From assembly GCA_028023455.1 (NCBI GenBank), contig JAQFVV010000181.1:812001-876000 (forward strand): DNA of 64,000 nucleotides. Direction: 5' to 3'. Made by a program: the position numbers and the translations under genes. Positions 23,140 to 36,390 of this stretch are shown here, one piece after another; position 1 is the stretch's first letter; the number at the start of each line of letters is the position of its first letter. The notes beneath the pieces were generated by a model that saw only the letters and a program-made list of their open reading frames with translations, had not been told where the DNA came from and did not search any database. This DNA is from Epiperipatus broadwayi. Lineage: Eukaryota; Onychophora; Udeonychophora; Euonychophora; Peripatidae.

Positions 23140-23660
23140 TGAAATATAATAGTTGTTTTGTTTTATTCATAAAGCAAAATTTGTATACATAACTATTAAT
23201 TCGGATCAGAAATACATTTTAAATTAAAATTTATTCTTAAATGAACTTTGATACATCAGGATTAACTTTTCAGTTCTCTTATAAAAACAAATACCTGTTT
23301 CATTTGCACATATATGTATGCTTTTTCTGTTAAAATAATAAATTGATCATATTTTTTATTATAATCATATTAAATAATCTATTTATCTGACTTATAAATT
23401 TTCTTATATTTAAATTACTTATTTAAAATAAAATATTAATTATTTGCTTATATACTTTAAATTTTCAGTCATTTTAGCCTTTATTACTAATTGATAAAAG
23501 AAATTTACTTTTAATACCAAAAAAAAAATTAAATTCTTGGAAACGAACAAAAATACTATTTTCAGTTTATTATATTTGCTTTTACTATTATGTACACAAA
23601 ACTAAATCTTATTGGTAAAAAACTAAAAATAATAAATCTATATATCAAGATAATTTTCAA
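23140..23660. other. AT-rich non-coding DNA
   Basis: No gene or boundary recognised. Confidence 0.5.
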
Positions 23661-24289
23661 CCAATATTAATCTACTAAAAGACGAAGATCTCTTCAAGTT
23701 TTTAATCCAATTTCTCTGATCAGTTGTCTCTCTTCTACACTTCATTCTAGTAAACTTTTTTATTTTCCTCATTTATCTCACTTATGGTCTTTTTCTAGGT
23801 CTTTTAAAATCTCTTGAAATCTTATCTAAAACTTTAATTGCCCATTTATTATCTTATTTAACACTATGTCCAATCCAGCTTTATATCAATCTTTCAAATG
23901 ATCGTGATATTTGTTTTTTCTTTCACCCATGTATTTATTTTCATCTCTTTTTGTTATCCCTAACATACATCCCTCCATATTTTATTGAGTTATCTGAAGC
24001 CTTTGTATTGCTCTTCTGTTAAATGTCCAAATTTCAAATCTAAAAAATTAAAAACTGGTAAAATATACCTGTTAAAAACTTTCCTTTTCAAACATATAGG
24101 CATATTTTAATACTAAATTATTTCTACCAAAAGCACTTCAAGTTTAATTCTATGATTAATTTCATCTATTGTATAGACATCAATAATTTGTTTTAATTCA
24201 TAACTATCAATATTTATTTTCTTACTCTAATAAAATCCAATAAACATTAATAATCTTTTTAAACTTTATTATTAGTGCTATTTTCTTGT

Positions 24290-26280
24290 TACAAAGCAAC
24301 TTTATTAAGTCACTAAAGTAAGATCCACCTGTGCAGGGACCACATTCTGTCACCTGCAGCAGTGGGCCATAAAGGTACAATGATACATTGATATTGGACA
24401 ACTAGGCAGTAGCTCAAAGCAATTCAACCGCCTTATACAATAGATTAGGTATTACAGGTATCTAAGAAAAAAAATACATTTTGAGTACAAACATCAAGAA
24501 AAAATGCCAAAAAAAGGACATGAATTATCACAGATAAAATGTCAGTCAATCAAGGGAATGCTACATCCATTTGAAGCAAAGTCCATGCAGGACAATTGAC
24601 TCTCAACCCACCTGACAAGTCCCCAAGCAGCTCCCCCCAGACCCCGTCCATGACCTGTCAGCCAGAACTCAGTTTAGCGAGAACCCAGACCCACTTCTTG
24701 GACAAGGTTAAACTGCTTCGGCCCCTGATGTAAGTGGGTTACAATTTATCTGGGTGTGATGTTGGTTCAGCATGTCTGAAACACCAATCGAATCAGAGAG
24801 CGCCACAAGAATATTGCCAGATCATCCCTAAACCTGGGTATGGCAATGATCGCCGTCCAATCCCACCAATCAATAAACCCTTCCATGGTAATCATTTCTA
24901 TCCTTGAGCCAAGAATTCAGTCAAAACCTCAAAATAAAAAAATGATTAGACTCATAGTCCCATTAAGTACTCAGGGTTAACAATCCAGTTCATATTATAT
25001 AACCTTGTTCTGAACTAAATTGTGACAAAATTTCAATTATGATTCTGCTTTACTGATCCTATTGAGTTCTTCTGATCCAAGTTGAATTGTAATTCTTAGA
25101 TTCTTAATTAAAGTTCCAATTATAAAATTTAACTGTTTGTATTTCAGTCTTTGGGTTTTTCTTAATAATTTAAATCTAAAGGGATTGAATAATTAACCAC
25201 TTCAGTGTTTCTGTCTAGGCCCATAACATCCAATAAATCCATTTTTATCTCTAAATCATTCTTTTTTTTATCTTCTAATTTACTTCATCATAATTCTAAG
25301 TCAATTTGAAACTTTTTGGAATAATTTTTATTTTTTGTGGCATCTCAAGCGCACTGGGAGTGGCCCAATAACTCTTGATCTAATCATCATAAATTTCTCA
25401 TTTTTATGCAGAAAGGTAGCTTAAATCATATTCCATAATGTTTGATTCTTAATTTGAGATCGAATTAATATTTAAAATAATTTTCTTTCCTGTAAAGTTT
25501 TGCCACAGTCGGCCACTTCCGGTTTGACAACAGGATATCGTTAGTTTTTTTTTATGAACAATTTAACATTTGAAAAACATTTTTCCATAAGATTTAGACT
25601 AATCTTTGCATCTGGCATGTTTCCTCAATTGTTTTCCGTTTTCCCTGACTGATTTGTAGTTGTTGAAAGCAGTTTTATTTCTTGATATCAGGAGTTAAGT
25701 TTGAATTCTCAGGAATATCATCGTTGAGCATTTTTTTCTTCACTTTTATTTTCACTGGTATTAATTTTCTAATCGTTTTAAATTAGTTCCATCATCAAAA
25801 TTAGGATTTTTGTTACTATTTTCTATTTTGAGTTATTAAATTACATTTTTAAATTCGTTTTCTCAGTTTTTTTTTCCCCCATATGTCATAGCATTGGCCG
25901 GAAGGTGAACCTGCAACAACCGTCTGCAACCAACTGCTTGCTTGCAAGGTTGTTGCGCTGACCTCTCGACTAACAACGCTTGACTCGATTTAATCTTGTT
26001 TTAATGATTCTAGTAATTACTTATAACAGCTTTTGCTTGATTAATGATGGCTATTAGTACAGAATAAAACGATTGATAAATTGAGTTATTTTGACTTAAA
26101 AACATTTAAAATTTCTTGAAAAGGTTAAAACAAATAATCACTTATGTTTTATCATGCACCTTCTTACTAACTCCCGTCTTAAATATGTGAATCCTCCCAT
26201 CCTTGTGGAGCCAGTGAACAGTGAACCGCTCCTGCTAGCAACAGGAAGTGTACTGTTATTTTCTTACTTTCATTTGATAA
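24290..26280. other. Insertion block in the RTE relic, not identified
   Basis: Its first 600 bp (24290-24900) are markedly richer in G+C than anything near by. Another GC-richer stretch at 25880-25990 has an internal inverted repeat (GCAACAACC ... GGTTGTTGC). A third lies at 26160-26260. I could not assign any of them to a family, and no target duplication was evident. Confidence 0.45.
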
Positions 26281-27017
26281 CAATTGCATTTCCTAAATTT
26301 CTAAACAATTATTTGCAAAACAAATGCATCATCTGCATAATCTAGATAATTTGCATACTCTCCATTTGATTTTACTTCCTTAGCTTTTCTTATTAATACA
26401 CAAACTACTTTTTTTTATTATAAAATAATAGGTTTTAAAGATATGGAAGCATCCTATCATATAACAAAGTCAATGTTAATCTTCTTGATATCACTGAGTA
26501 ATCTAATCATTGCTTTTGCATTTTGATAAATCTTTTTCGGAATATAAGGAATATTTTGGATCTATATCTTGATGATTTAATGCTTTAATCACCATGAAAA
26601 TGCTTATAAAATCAAATGCCTTTTTATAATCTAAAATTCAAAGCATAATGGCAAGTTATATTAAATGGTCTTTTTTACAACTTCTCTCAATACTTGAATG
26701 TGATCCACTGCACTAAAATTACTTTTAAATCCAGTATATTCTTTTTGTTAATTAGAATACAATATTTACTATAGATGAGTTGTAATTTGAAGATTGATAG
26801 GTCTGTAATTTCTAATATCTCCCTTATTATTCCTTTTAAATATCAGCATTACTACTGCTTTCTAATCAACTGGGACATTTTCAACAATTTCTCTAGTGTT
26901 TGACCTGCTTGCTTTAAGATATCACTTATAAATCCATCTTTTCCTGAAGCTGTTTTCTCCTTCACATATTTATAATTACTTTTTTCCTTTACTATAAATA
27001 GTTGTGTAGGAGGAAGA

Positions 27018-27035
27018 AATAAGGGGGGGGGGTGT

Positions 27036-27066
<31 letters not shown>

Positions 27067-27360
27067 AAAACTTTTTTACATTTCTTGTTGTGTTCTTTTT
27101 TCTTTTTAAAAATATTTTTTTCTCTTTTTTTTTTAATAAAAAGGTTTCTTTTTTTTATTATTTTTTTTTTTTTTGTTAATTTATAAAATAAAATAATAAT
27201 AAAATAATAATTTTTTTTTTTTTTATTTAAATCTTCTTCTTTTCTCTTTTAAAAAAAAAAAATTTTTTTTTTTTTTTTATTTGGTTTTGTTGTTTTTAAA
27301 AAATTTGGTTGAAAAATTGTTTTTTTTTTTTTCTTATTTCTTTCTTTTTTTTTATTAAAT
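27018..27360. repeat. Low-complexity T-rich tract with a G9 run
   Basis: A run of nine G (27023-27031 region) followed by 300 bp of long T and A homopolymers. It breaks the RTE relic. Such texture is typical of a poorly resolved homopolymer consensus. Confidence 0.85.
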
Positions 27361-28259
27361 ATTAATTGTTTATTTTTTATTTTTATTTATCTAAATTATC
27401 TTCTAAATATTTAATATTTTGAAATTACTTTTAAATTTTAATTGAAATTCATTGTCATGTTTCTGAAAGCTAGGAATATCCACAATTGGACTGCCTTACT
27501 TAATAGTCTTCATCTTTCTAGTTTTGCATTATTATCTTTCTTCCATTTATCAATTATTAATTAAAAACTTTAAAAATCCTGAAATATAAATTTTTTCTTC
27601 ATCAAAATGCAATCCGATTCTACTATATCTTTATTTAGATACTTCCACAACTATTTCTGTTTAGCATTTTTCACAAACAAGGAATTCATAATACACACTT
27701 TTTTTCCTGGGAATTTCACATGTCTGTGTTACCTCTCATTTCTATCACCACAACTAATTTTACCCACAGCATTTTTATTTTTTATTTGTTTAAAAATTTT
27801 AGCATTAAAGTCTGCTCTGATCGTTTTATAACGTTGTTCCATCAGATCAATAGCATTTTATACAACCATATAAAATTCCTCTATCCCTTCATCACAATAA
27901 GAACTTGATGTCACATAAACCTGAATTATGTACATTTGGTATCATCCATTAATTTGAAAAAATAAGTTTGCCTATCTGCCTGTACTCCATCAATCTCCAT
28001 GTTGGTATTTTTTTTTTACTTTTTATTTACAGTGAATCCTACACAACTTGTACTTCTAATATTTGTGCTTTGTTATAAAGTACATGTATTCTTTTACGTC
28101 AATTGTCTCTTTAATTTATCTTCTAACTTCACAAAATCTAACAATGTGCTATGAAATATTGGATCATTGTTTTTCTAATTCAAATAATCTTCCTTCAAAT
28201 TGAAAATAATTTATAATTTTAGATACCTAAATAAAATATCAACAAATAGCAGCCTGGGT

Positions 28260-29840
28260 CCACAATCAGGAGATTTTTAGCAGCCTCTGCCTCAGTTAAG
28301 TATCATAATTTAGTTTTTGCTGTCATGATTGTAAATATCTATTTTAAATAATAATTTGCACATATATTCATCTTGTCTTCAAAATAATTCAGGTAATATT
28401 TCAAGGCAATTGAGAAGAAAGACGTGGTATTTCTTAATCTTAAATTCAGAGGTAAAAAGCTTGTAAACTCGTCGTGCTGGCCGATGCTTTTTGATAAGCG
28501 GCCCACCCTTGATAGTTTATTAAAGTAATAATAGCTGCAATGACAAACATATGGAGTGGAGATAAATAATTTACTTTGGCTCAGCATCTTTAAGGCCTCA
28601 AGAAGAATCTCCTTTCATATAACTGAAATTTCTTTCTGCAACCATATATATATATATGTTGTAGAATTTAGTTTATTAAGACAGAAGGTTAAAAATAATA
28701 ATATAATTAAAAAATAAGAGAAAACAAAATGTTTTACTAATTAGTCAATTTTGCTTTTAGATATTAAACATTAAGATAGCAAAATATAACTTTATCTTAA
28801 TTGTGAATAGATAACCTGGTCATAAAAATGTGATAGTATATGTATGCATGTAGACTAAATGGAAATAAACACACACATAAACATATATTTATTTGTATTA
28901 CTGTAATAAAAATATATTAGTATTATTAATGATTAATCGTGGTAATGAATATTAAAATAAAAGAAATAAATCATTCTGATTAATTATTATTTTAAAAGAA
29001 AAGATATTGTGCAAAATTTTATTATTTTATTATTATTATTATTTGCTTAAAAACATTATGTTGAACATGGGAATAAAAAAGATTATCTTGAATTGAATAG
29101 TTTGATAGAGATAAGGCAGGGAAGGAAAAGAAACGATATAAAAGCTTGACTGGAGGTTAGCAGAAAAATTTGTCTTCAGAATTTATAATAAATCAAGAAC
29201 ATCTTTATTTATTTTGGAACTTATAAATAAAAATGGACTTCTGAATATTCAAAAAAGTTGAAATTTATTCCTCCCATTAAAGAAAAGGGATACCTTTATT
29301 TCACCCATTGGCATGATTTCCAAGAAGGTGGGGTAATGGATTAACTTAAGTTAATGTCTCACTCATCTTGTAGTTCATTTAATGATCATTCTACTATAGA
29401 ATGCATAAAATATTTAGATATAATAATCTAAATAATCCATATAATTCAACCATCAAATAATACCACTAGGAGGAGCTTATGTCGCCAGATCAGAATGTGG
29501 CCCTAAGAAAAGAATATCATTCTTGGTAAATAGGCTAAACAATTATTTTTAATAGTGCACTTCCAGCATATTAAAATGATTCAAATGGTAATATTATTTT
29601 ATTATTAATTTCTTTATTTTAATTCAAATTATTATTGATAGAAATGTTAATGTATTCCAGAAATAATTCCTATATTTTAATTAACTTTTTAAAAAAATCT
29701 CTTTAACTTAAAAAATATTTTTTAAAAATATTTTCATTGATTGCCTATAGACATACATTTGAATATCTATAAGTTTTCAAAACATATAGTTAAAAATAAT
29801 AAGTACACACATTCATAATTTTATAATTGGATATTGTTTA
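28260..29840. other. AT-rich non-coding DNA
   Basis: No supported feature. A short (TA)n tract lies near 28646-28658 and an ATT-rich stretch near 29030. Confidence 0.5.
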
Positions 29841-29843
29841 TAG

Positions 29844-30280
29844 CAGGGGTGTCCAACAAGTCGATCGTGATCCACCGGTCGATCGCCAAGCCAATTTTGG
29901 TCGATCGCGAAGCCAATCTGGCAAGAGCGATCGGGTAACGAGTGAAACAAATTAAGTCAAGATTTTCAAGTTTTTTTGTTATTTTTTGTTTTTGTTCTAA
30001 ATTTTTTTTCAAATCTAGAATAGGTGAAGTCCACTAAGCCGTATCATTATTGAAAATAATATTTTTAATCTTGACTTAATGTAGCTAATTTGAATTCCCC
30101 CAGACTTGAGTTTTTTAGCCCGTTAAATAATTATTTTTTATTAGGTAGATATATAAAAATAGTATGTATTTCAGACCTCCCCCACCACCCACTTAGACTA
30201 CGCCTATGACAACAAGTCGATAGCAACACATTTTAAAAATAAAAAGTAGATTTTATGAACACAAAAGTTGACCACCCCTG
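29844..30280. mobile_element. Non-autonomous hAT transposon, 437 bp, perfect 8-bp target duplication
   Basis: Ends are CAGGGGTGTCCAAC and, inverted, CAGGGGTGGTCAAC: 14-bp terminal inverted repeats with two mismatches. GTTTATAG occurs immediately outside both ends (29836-29843 and 30281-30288), an exact 8-bp duplication as expected for hAT transposases. The left half has the recurring motif GTCGATCG (29859-29912), which provides subterminal repeats typical of hAT transposase binding. No transposase is encoded, so it needs help in trans. A perfect duplication suggests fairly recent insertion compared with other elements here. Confidence 0.9.
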
Positions 30281-30633
30281 GTTTATAGGTTTTGAAAATA
30301 AGCATAGACAAAGAGAAGATAAAACATACACTAAAAAATATCAATTTTTGAATTACATAAAATAGTTCTTTATTTTGTGAAACTGCCGGATATTTTTACT
30401 TTATTTTATATAGAGTGCTAAAGACATTTTGTTTGTCATGACCTTGCAGTTTGAGTATAAATTTGTGTTTAGGAGGATATGACCTCAGCTTTTAGATGTT
30501 AAGCTAATGTATTATGATGAATACGTGTATGTATATATAATATAAGTTTATAAAGAAATTGGTGTTTTACTTATGATGATGATGAATCTGTAATAAGTAC
30601 AATAATGTTACTAATGAATACAGCAGAGCCTTT

Positions 30634-30905
30634 GGCAGAATGGCTCAGTTGGTTAGAGTGTTACCTTAAAAAATTCAATTCTCAAGAATCTAAGGGTCCA
30701 GGTTCGAATCCCATGCTAGTACTGTTACTGGTCATGCCAGTAACACCTGAAGAAGAGGGGAGAATAATATCTCTCGAAATATTATGCATATACTAACCTG
30801 TTTGATGTAGTTGAATGTATTTGGAATATTTAAATAAAAGTTAATTTTTTCTAAAGACATTCAGCACTCGTATTAGATGATGGAAATAATCCAATATAAA
30901 AATAC
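30634..30905 (+). mobile_element. tRNA-derived SINE
   Basis: The head has a perfect A box TGGCTCAGTTGG (30641-30652) and a perfect B box GGTTCGAATCC (30701-30711), the internal RNA polymerase III promoter. Box spacing is 48 bp, wider than in most tRNAs, as in tRNA-Leu/Ser type or drifted heads. The body from CATGCTAGTACTG to about 30896 recurs at 43325-43505. It contains a hammerhead-like core (30747-30786). It encodes nothing; mobilisation would need a LINE or PLE in trans. Confidence 0.82.
30747..30786 (+). ncRNA. Hammerhead-like motif in SINE body, family F
   Basis: CTGAAGA, a stem AGAG...CTCT, GAAAT, loop ATT, ATG. Core position 7 is A (tolerated), but the residue after the stem is G where hammerhead cleavage requires A, C or U. 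Pair 15.2-16.2 is T-A here and C-G at 43.4 kb. Confidence 0.35.
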
Positions 30906-30909
30906 AACT

Positions 30910-32035
30910 AGAACACCATCATCACAAACCATCAGGAGAACACGAGGAGTAAATATGTTTATCTTAATATAATGATATTTTTTTTCACTTTAAAGAGAAA
31001 AAAAATTAAATGGCATGACAGAGCAAATGTTTTATAGAATATTTAAGAGATACATTCATCTGGTATAAGTCATAAGAGATTTTATGATTATTAATATTTA
31101 TTTAATGTAAACTTTTTTCTCAGGTTCATAATTGAAACATTTAACAAATCAACATAAATTATAGATATTAAGAAATTGCACAAAATTACAGTAATTGGTA
31201 AGCATGGGTCACAATAATATACCTTACTGTTTTGCAAGTTTCTAACGTTTATTTTACATGCGTGCATGTATGCGAGTGTTGGGAACATAGATTTATTTCT
31301 AGCTTATTTGAGTAGTTTTTAATATTTTTAATTATCTATTTATTTTTGCAAAAGAATAAAGTATAAATTTAACAGAATTGATTATGGATAGTCAATTTTA
31401 AGATAACTAAAATAAGAGTGTAAAATATTTTATTTATTTATTGTCTGATTGTTAATTTAATTTTGTATTATATTTTACTCATACATTTTCAGCAATAAAA
31501 TCTACATTGTTATTATCAATTATCATGATGGTCCTTAGTCTCAATTTCCATCATGCATTTATTTTATTTTGGATCTAATGCATATCTGTTAGTGGCAGAT
31601 ATTATGGTGGGTTTATAACATTAATTCATCATGCCCTCTTTATTATCATCAACATAACACTTAGTATTTGCCTCATGACTTGTAGTACTAGTGCACTACC
31701 CTTAAGGTTAATGTAACAAGATAGGGGAAGCACAAATATGTAATGGATAAGCAATCTGATATGTACTTCACTCATAATTTAAAAATATTTACAAGTTGGA
31801 ATGAACTGTAATCTATTTTCAATTAATAGATTTTATCTACCATTACAATTTGCCTTCTCAATCATGGAGCAATTTTTATATGCTCCTTTCCATACATTAG
31901 ATTATAGATATAAAAATTCAAGAAATGTTGAGATGGAGTAAGATGTATTTACAAGCTTTTCAAAAGTCACCAAATGATTTTTAATATCTTCATATCATGC
32001 TCATGAAAAGTGTTAAAATAATATTAAATAAATAT
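30910..32035. other. AT-rich non-coding DNA
   Basis: Nothing recognised. Confidence 0.5.
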
Positions 32036-32039
32036 TGGA

Positions 32040-32260
32040 AAGTGAATAGATAAGTAGATAGACAGCCAGTCATATAAATAGACAGATAAAGAATAGATAA
32101 ATAGATAGTTAAAAATAGGTATACAGATAAATACATGGATAGATTGATGGCCGGAAAGATAGATATGTATTTAAATAAATAACAGACAGATTATATTGAT
32201 ATTAGATGAATAAATAGAAAGATTGACAAATAGATATTATAAAGAGATATATAGATATTA
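32040..32260. repeat. (GATA)-rich microsatellite, imperfect
   Basis: Degenerate GATA/GACA/AATA units over about 220 bp. Confidence 0.85.
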
Positions 32261-33231
32261 TTAATACATATACTTCCGTTATATATCCTTAAATTTAATG
32301 CTCGAAATTACGTTTTAAATTATAATTTTCAATTATTTAAAAATGACTTCACCCCTCTTCTGATTTTTATTCATATTAGTACATTTGTTAATATGGTTAT
32401 AGGACAGTACAATTGAACCACAAAGCTAATAAAAAAATCATCCTTTTTAATGTCATCTCCAATAAGGTCAGACAATAAGAAGTATGATTGTTTTATCCTC
32501 ATTTCTGAATCACTCTTTCTAAATAGTTATTAATTTTGGAAAATTCTACACACAAAAAGTAAGTTATTCAATATCATGATATTTTTAAAATCTGAACTTA
32601 AACATAACCTTTTTATTTCTACAGAAATCCATCTGTAGTAGGTGGCTACTTTACTTCTTTCTCAGAATATTTGAATACTTTCTATACATTTTTTAATCAA
32701 TTTTGGATTACTTTGCATCATAATATTAAAGAAAGTAACAAAATATTTCTGCAAATAGTAGAATCATATTCTGAATATTTTCTAAATCTGAATTTTTTAT
32801 TTAGATCCTTTTTTTATTTCATAGCTATTATTATGTGTTATTAAATTAAATTCATTCAATATTTTTAAAATAAAATATCATTTGAGTAAGAAATAAGTAT
32901 TAATGTGTACTAAATATATACATATGTGTAAATGTGTATGCATATACGTGTATTCTTTCTGCTAATATTTTCATGTATTTGTTAAAGTATTATTACTTAA
33001 TAATATGATTTTCTTATAAAATTTAATTGTTGTTACATATAGAGTTTGTATTGCATGTAATAAATAAATTTGCTTTTTTGTTGTTTTTTCTAATGTGAAG
33101 ATAAACATTAAACAAAACAGAAGAAAAAGATAGACAATAATATTTACTTTACTTTTCTTTTGTACAAGTAAACTGTTTTTCTTTTTAAAATGTTTGACTC
33201 ATCAAATAGAATTTTGTAACAAACTTTCTTT

Positions 33232-33350
33232 CTAATGTACTTCACTCATTTTTTCAAACGCCGTTTTAAGATCAATAAAATAAATATTAACGCCATGTTT
33301 TATTGCTCTGTGCTTTTTTCATATTTAATGTTTGGGTTATTGAGTTACGC
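33232..33350 (-). pseudogene. Possible LINE reverse transcriptase fragment
   Basis: Minus-strand translation gives HGVNIYFIDLKTAFEKMSE, which fits the RT motif A region (V-x-FIDF-x-KAFD) of non-LTR elements, here with E in place of D. It is about 40 codons long and I could not extend it convincingly on either side, so it is an orphan piece. Confidence 0.35.
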
Positions 33351-33600
33351 GTATTAAAATTGTCCCACTCAGTCTAACTTAGATTAAAGTCCACCGCAAT
33401 TCAAGTGCGTCATAACATGACATTCAGCAATTCATAAAACTTAGTTTTATTATGGTTTTTAATAATTCAACTGAAATTTTTTTTATCTCAGTTTATTTCT
33501 GCTATTATATTATTACACAATCCTATATTTTGTTGTAACCTCCTGATTTCGTTTGCAATTAACATAAGTGGACATTTGTTAAAACATACAGAATATTTAT

Positions 33601-33711
33601 TATATAGAGCTCACAAAAAAGCTCTTAACAAGCTTTTCAGAATATCCACAATCCCAGACCGGTTTCTGCTACTGGCTTTCTCAGTGAGATGCTAGGATAT
33701 TCAAGCATTAG
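33601..33711 (-). mobile_element. Family B hammerhead element, about 111 bp
   Basis: GAGCTC...AAGCTCTT...AAGCTTTTC at the left and the hammerhead at the right recur at 2.47 kb and (inverted) 57.28-57.37 kb. ATATTTAT flanks it on both sides (33593-33600, 33712-33719), a possible 8-bp duplication, although such AT-rich words are common by chance. Confidence 0.6.
33642..33700 (-). ncRNA. Hammerhead-like ribozyme, family B copy 2
   Basis: On the minus strand the outer helix ATATCC/GGATAT and inner helix ATCTCA/TGGGAT pair completely. GAAAC, CG, GTC follow. The first core strand reads CTGAGAA rather than CTGATGA, so the core is disrupted although the helices are in excellent order. Confidence 0.66.
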
Positions 33712-33719
33712 ATATTTAT

Positions 33720-36390
33720 GATATTTGTCTCAAATATTCAATGCATTAACATTTTTATCAGTAATTACATATCTACGTCTTTAGAAATTATTTCATTTGA
33801 TATTTGTTTCATAATCCAAGAAGTTTCAGTACAATATATATATATTAAATTCAATCTGTTGTTCTGTTATAATTTTTCTTTCTGCTTATTCATTCTTTTT
33901 TTTTTTTTAGTTTTACCTCTTAAACTAATGCAAAGTATTATTTACATATTTCTAGCTTCTAAGTAATTTAGTTTTAACTTTTTTTATCATTTTAATCATC
34001 ATCTTTTTTTTAACTCAAGTTTTTTTTTTTTACAATTGTACTCTTTATAAACTGCTCGTTATTGCATAATGTATTGAATATTTTTTAAGAGTTTTTCTTT
34101 ATTATTTAATTTTTTTTTACAGTTAGTTTTTATCTTATAAATCTGAACTTTTTAAAAATATCTCTTTGTATTATTAGCGATTCAGTCTCTGATTTAGCTT
34201 TTGTTTTATAAATTTAATTCTAACAACTAAATTGTACTCCAAAGCTCTAGAATATACATCTGATCCATTAATATTGTTTTAAACTTTTTTTAAATCGATG
34301 TTTAAACAAAGTAGCTTTTTTTATCACTTACATTTTAGATGTAAAATCTCTTTTAGTAATTTTTAATTTATGACGTTCATTATTGTTAATGCCGGCTATT
34401 TTCTCTATGAAATTTATAAATTGTTCTTTCCGTTATTTCTTGATCCATATTCTTCTACACCGTTATCTTCTTTTTTATTCTACCATAGATATATAACTAA
34501 TTTAGTATTTATCAGTTACACTTTCATAATTAAATGAAATATGCATTGCTACAATGAATAGAGGTTTTGGAAAAATGCATAAAATAAACCTCTCTACAAA
34601 ACCAACTCAACTATCATTTGAAGACTTGTTACAGATAAAATATAGAACTTGTTTATAAAACAATAGCTAATCCAAGATATTTATTAATACTTTCAGAATA
34701 AATGTTTATATCAAGTTGATTTTTTTTCGCCAATAATTTTTTTTTTTTCAAAAGCATCTACAATATTCAGTCTTTTCTTTTCATTTTCTATAGTAAGTCC
34801 ATGATTATATGTGGATATTAATATAAATTAAATGCTTCAAATTTTTCCTTTGCTTTCATTGATATACTGAATTGAAAAACAACCCCACAAAACTCTCCTG
34901 AACTAATACTTCATTTACTTTTGGGGTAACTATATCCTTTTACAAATCTCTCTACCTTAATTATGCATAATATATAAGTATAAATCCGTTAAATAAAAAA
35001 GAATTTTAAAAAACAAACATATATATAGTAACCTATCACAATAATGAAAATAAGTAATAACCAATAAAATTGCATGAGCTGAGTTCAGTGGGTTTCTGAA
35101 TTTGTCATATGCCACAAAAATATGAGAAAGAGGATAAATAATTGGAATAATTATCATTAAGATAAAAGGCCACATTTATGACTTAAGAGGAGGAGAATTC
35201 TCATGCTCACTCTTATAAAAGTAAATACTCTTAATATTGGAAGCATGCGTTACACTAACATTCTTCACTTCACAATATCTATCACTACAAGACTTCTTGT
35301 CAATCTTCTAAGCATCTTATCCCATTTATAAAATATGATCATATTTTCTTAAACATTTTCCACAATGATATCTTATGTGAAACAATTTCTTCTTTATCAA
35401 AAATAATTTATTTAATAAGATGGTTTATTAATAAATTGAATATCTCACAGTAAATATGATTAAATTGAATTATGATAAAATAAATTCTTTTTTAACTCTG
35501 ACAGATGATTTAGAAAATAATGAAATCCTAGTGAGAAGAATAGTGAGACTCTTCTAAAATAATGTCTCCCACAATTATGATAATAATAACATGGATATTT
35601 TAAATAAACACGACAAACTCTTAATTTAGAGTAAAAGAAAAATAATCTATTAGGATAACATTCAGATATTAAGAATGGTTAAGAGATTTTATGACCTTTC
35701 TAAATATCACACTAACCTACTAACTTTAAAGTACCTTATAAAATTAAATAAAATAATTTTATGATTTAAATTTATTATGAAATAAGATGATAATGTTATA
35801 AATGTGGAAAATATTTTTAAATATGCATAGTGATCTGTAATAAACAAACAAAATTGGCTAAAGTTATCTTGAATGATAAATATGCAATTAGGATTCCATA
35901 TTAAATGAAATCATCTTTTTCTTAGAGGTCATTCTAATATTTTAGATGCAATTCCAATAAAGTGACTCTTATGTCAAAATTTTAATACCCGCGTACTCTA
36001 ATGTATAAATATTTAAAGTAATTTACAAAATTCTTAGTTTTTATTAGATTTCTGAATAATGAGTGGACGATGTGAAAAAATGACTATAAAAAATTTAATT
36101 ATAAATAAACAATATTTATTTTCACATTAAACAGAGAATAAACAGCAAATCTGACATATTTTCTGATGTCATTAAGCAAAACTTCTACAGATAAGTTTTT
36201 TTATATATATCAAAAAAATTAAGATAAGTTTATTATGCAAATTTACAAATAAAATAAAAAAATATTAATATGGCTAGTCCATAAACTTTCTATAAATTGA
36301 AATATGACTATGTTTTCACACTTACATAACAAAAATTAGAGATTGTTTAGTTGAAAATTATATTAGTCAGATAATTAATAAAGAGTTCCC
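33720..36390. other. AT-rich DNA with poly-T tracts
   Basis: Many short T homopolymers; possibly old LINE sequence on the minus strand around 34.1-34.5 kb, which I could not confirm. No other feature. Confidence 0.4.

Larger units (their letters stand above)
23665..28250 (-). pseudogene. RTE-type LINE relic, near full length, interrupted
   Basis: Reading the minus strand from 28.25 kb down: a vestige of the endonuclease start (SCVGFTVNKK, about 28045), then IQVYVTSSSYCDEGIEEFY and RADFNAKIF (27.75-27.95 kb), the RTE endonuclease phrase; next KTASGKDGFISDILKQAG (about 26.9 kb), matching the conserved KAxGPDGI block before the palm; then AVDHIQVLREVV (about 26.7 kb); then LDYADDAFVLQII (26310-26347) with the catalytic YADD box; and after an interruption the C-terminal part to 23665, whose plus strand reads CGAAGATCTCTTCAAG, the complement of the usual RTE tail. 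Stops and indels are many. Low-complexity T tracts (27.0-27.36 kb) and a 2-kb block (24.29-26.28 kb) interrupt it. Confidence 0.75.

Noticed and set aside
30634-30720. A functional tRNA gene
   Set aside because: Both internal promoter boxes are perfect, but their spacing is large, no matching acceptor stem was found, and the sequence continues into a repeated SINE body.
34000-34500. LINE RT sequence on the minus strand
   Set aside because: Short resemblances appeared, but their order contradicts the RT-like motif at 33.3 kb, and no conserved block was complete.
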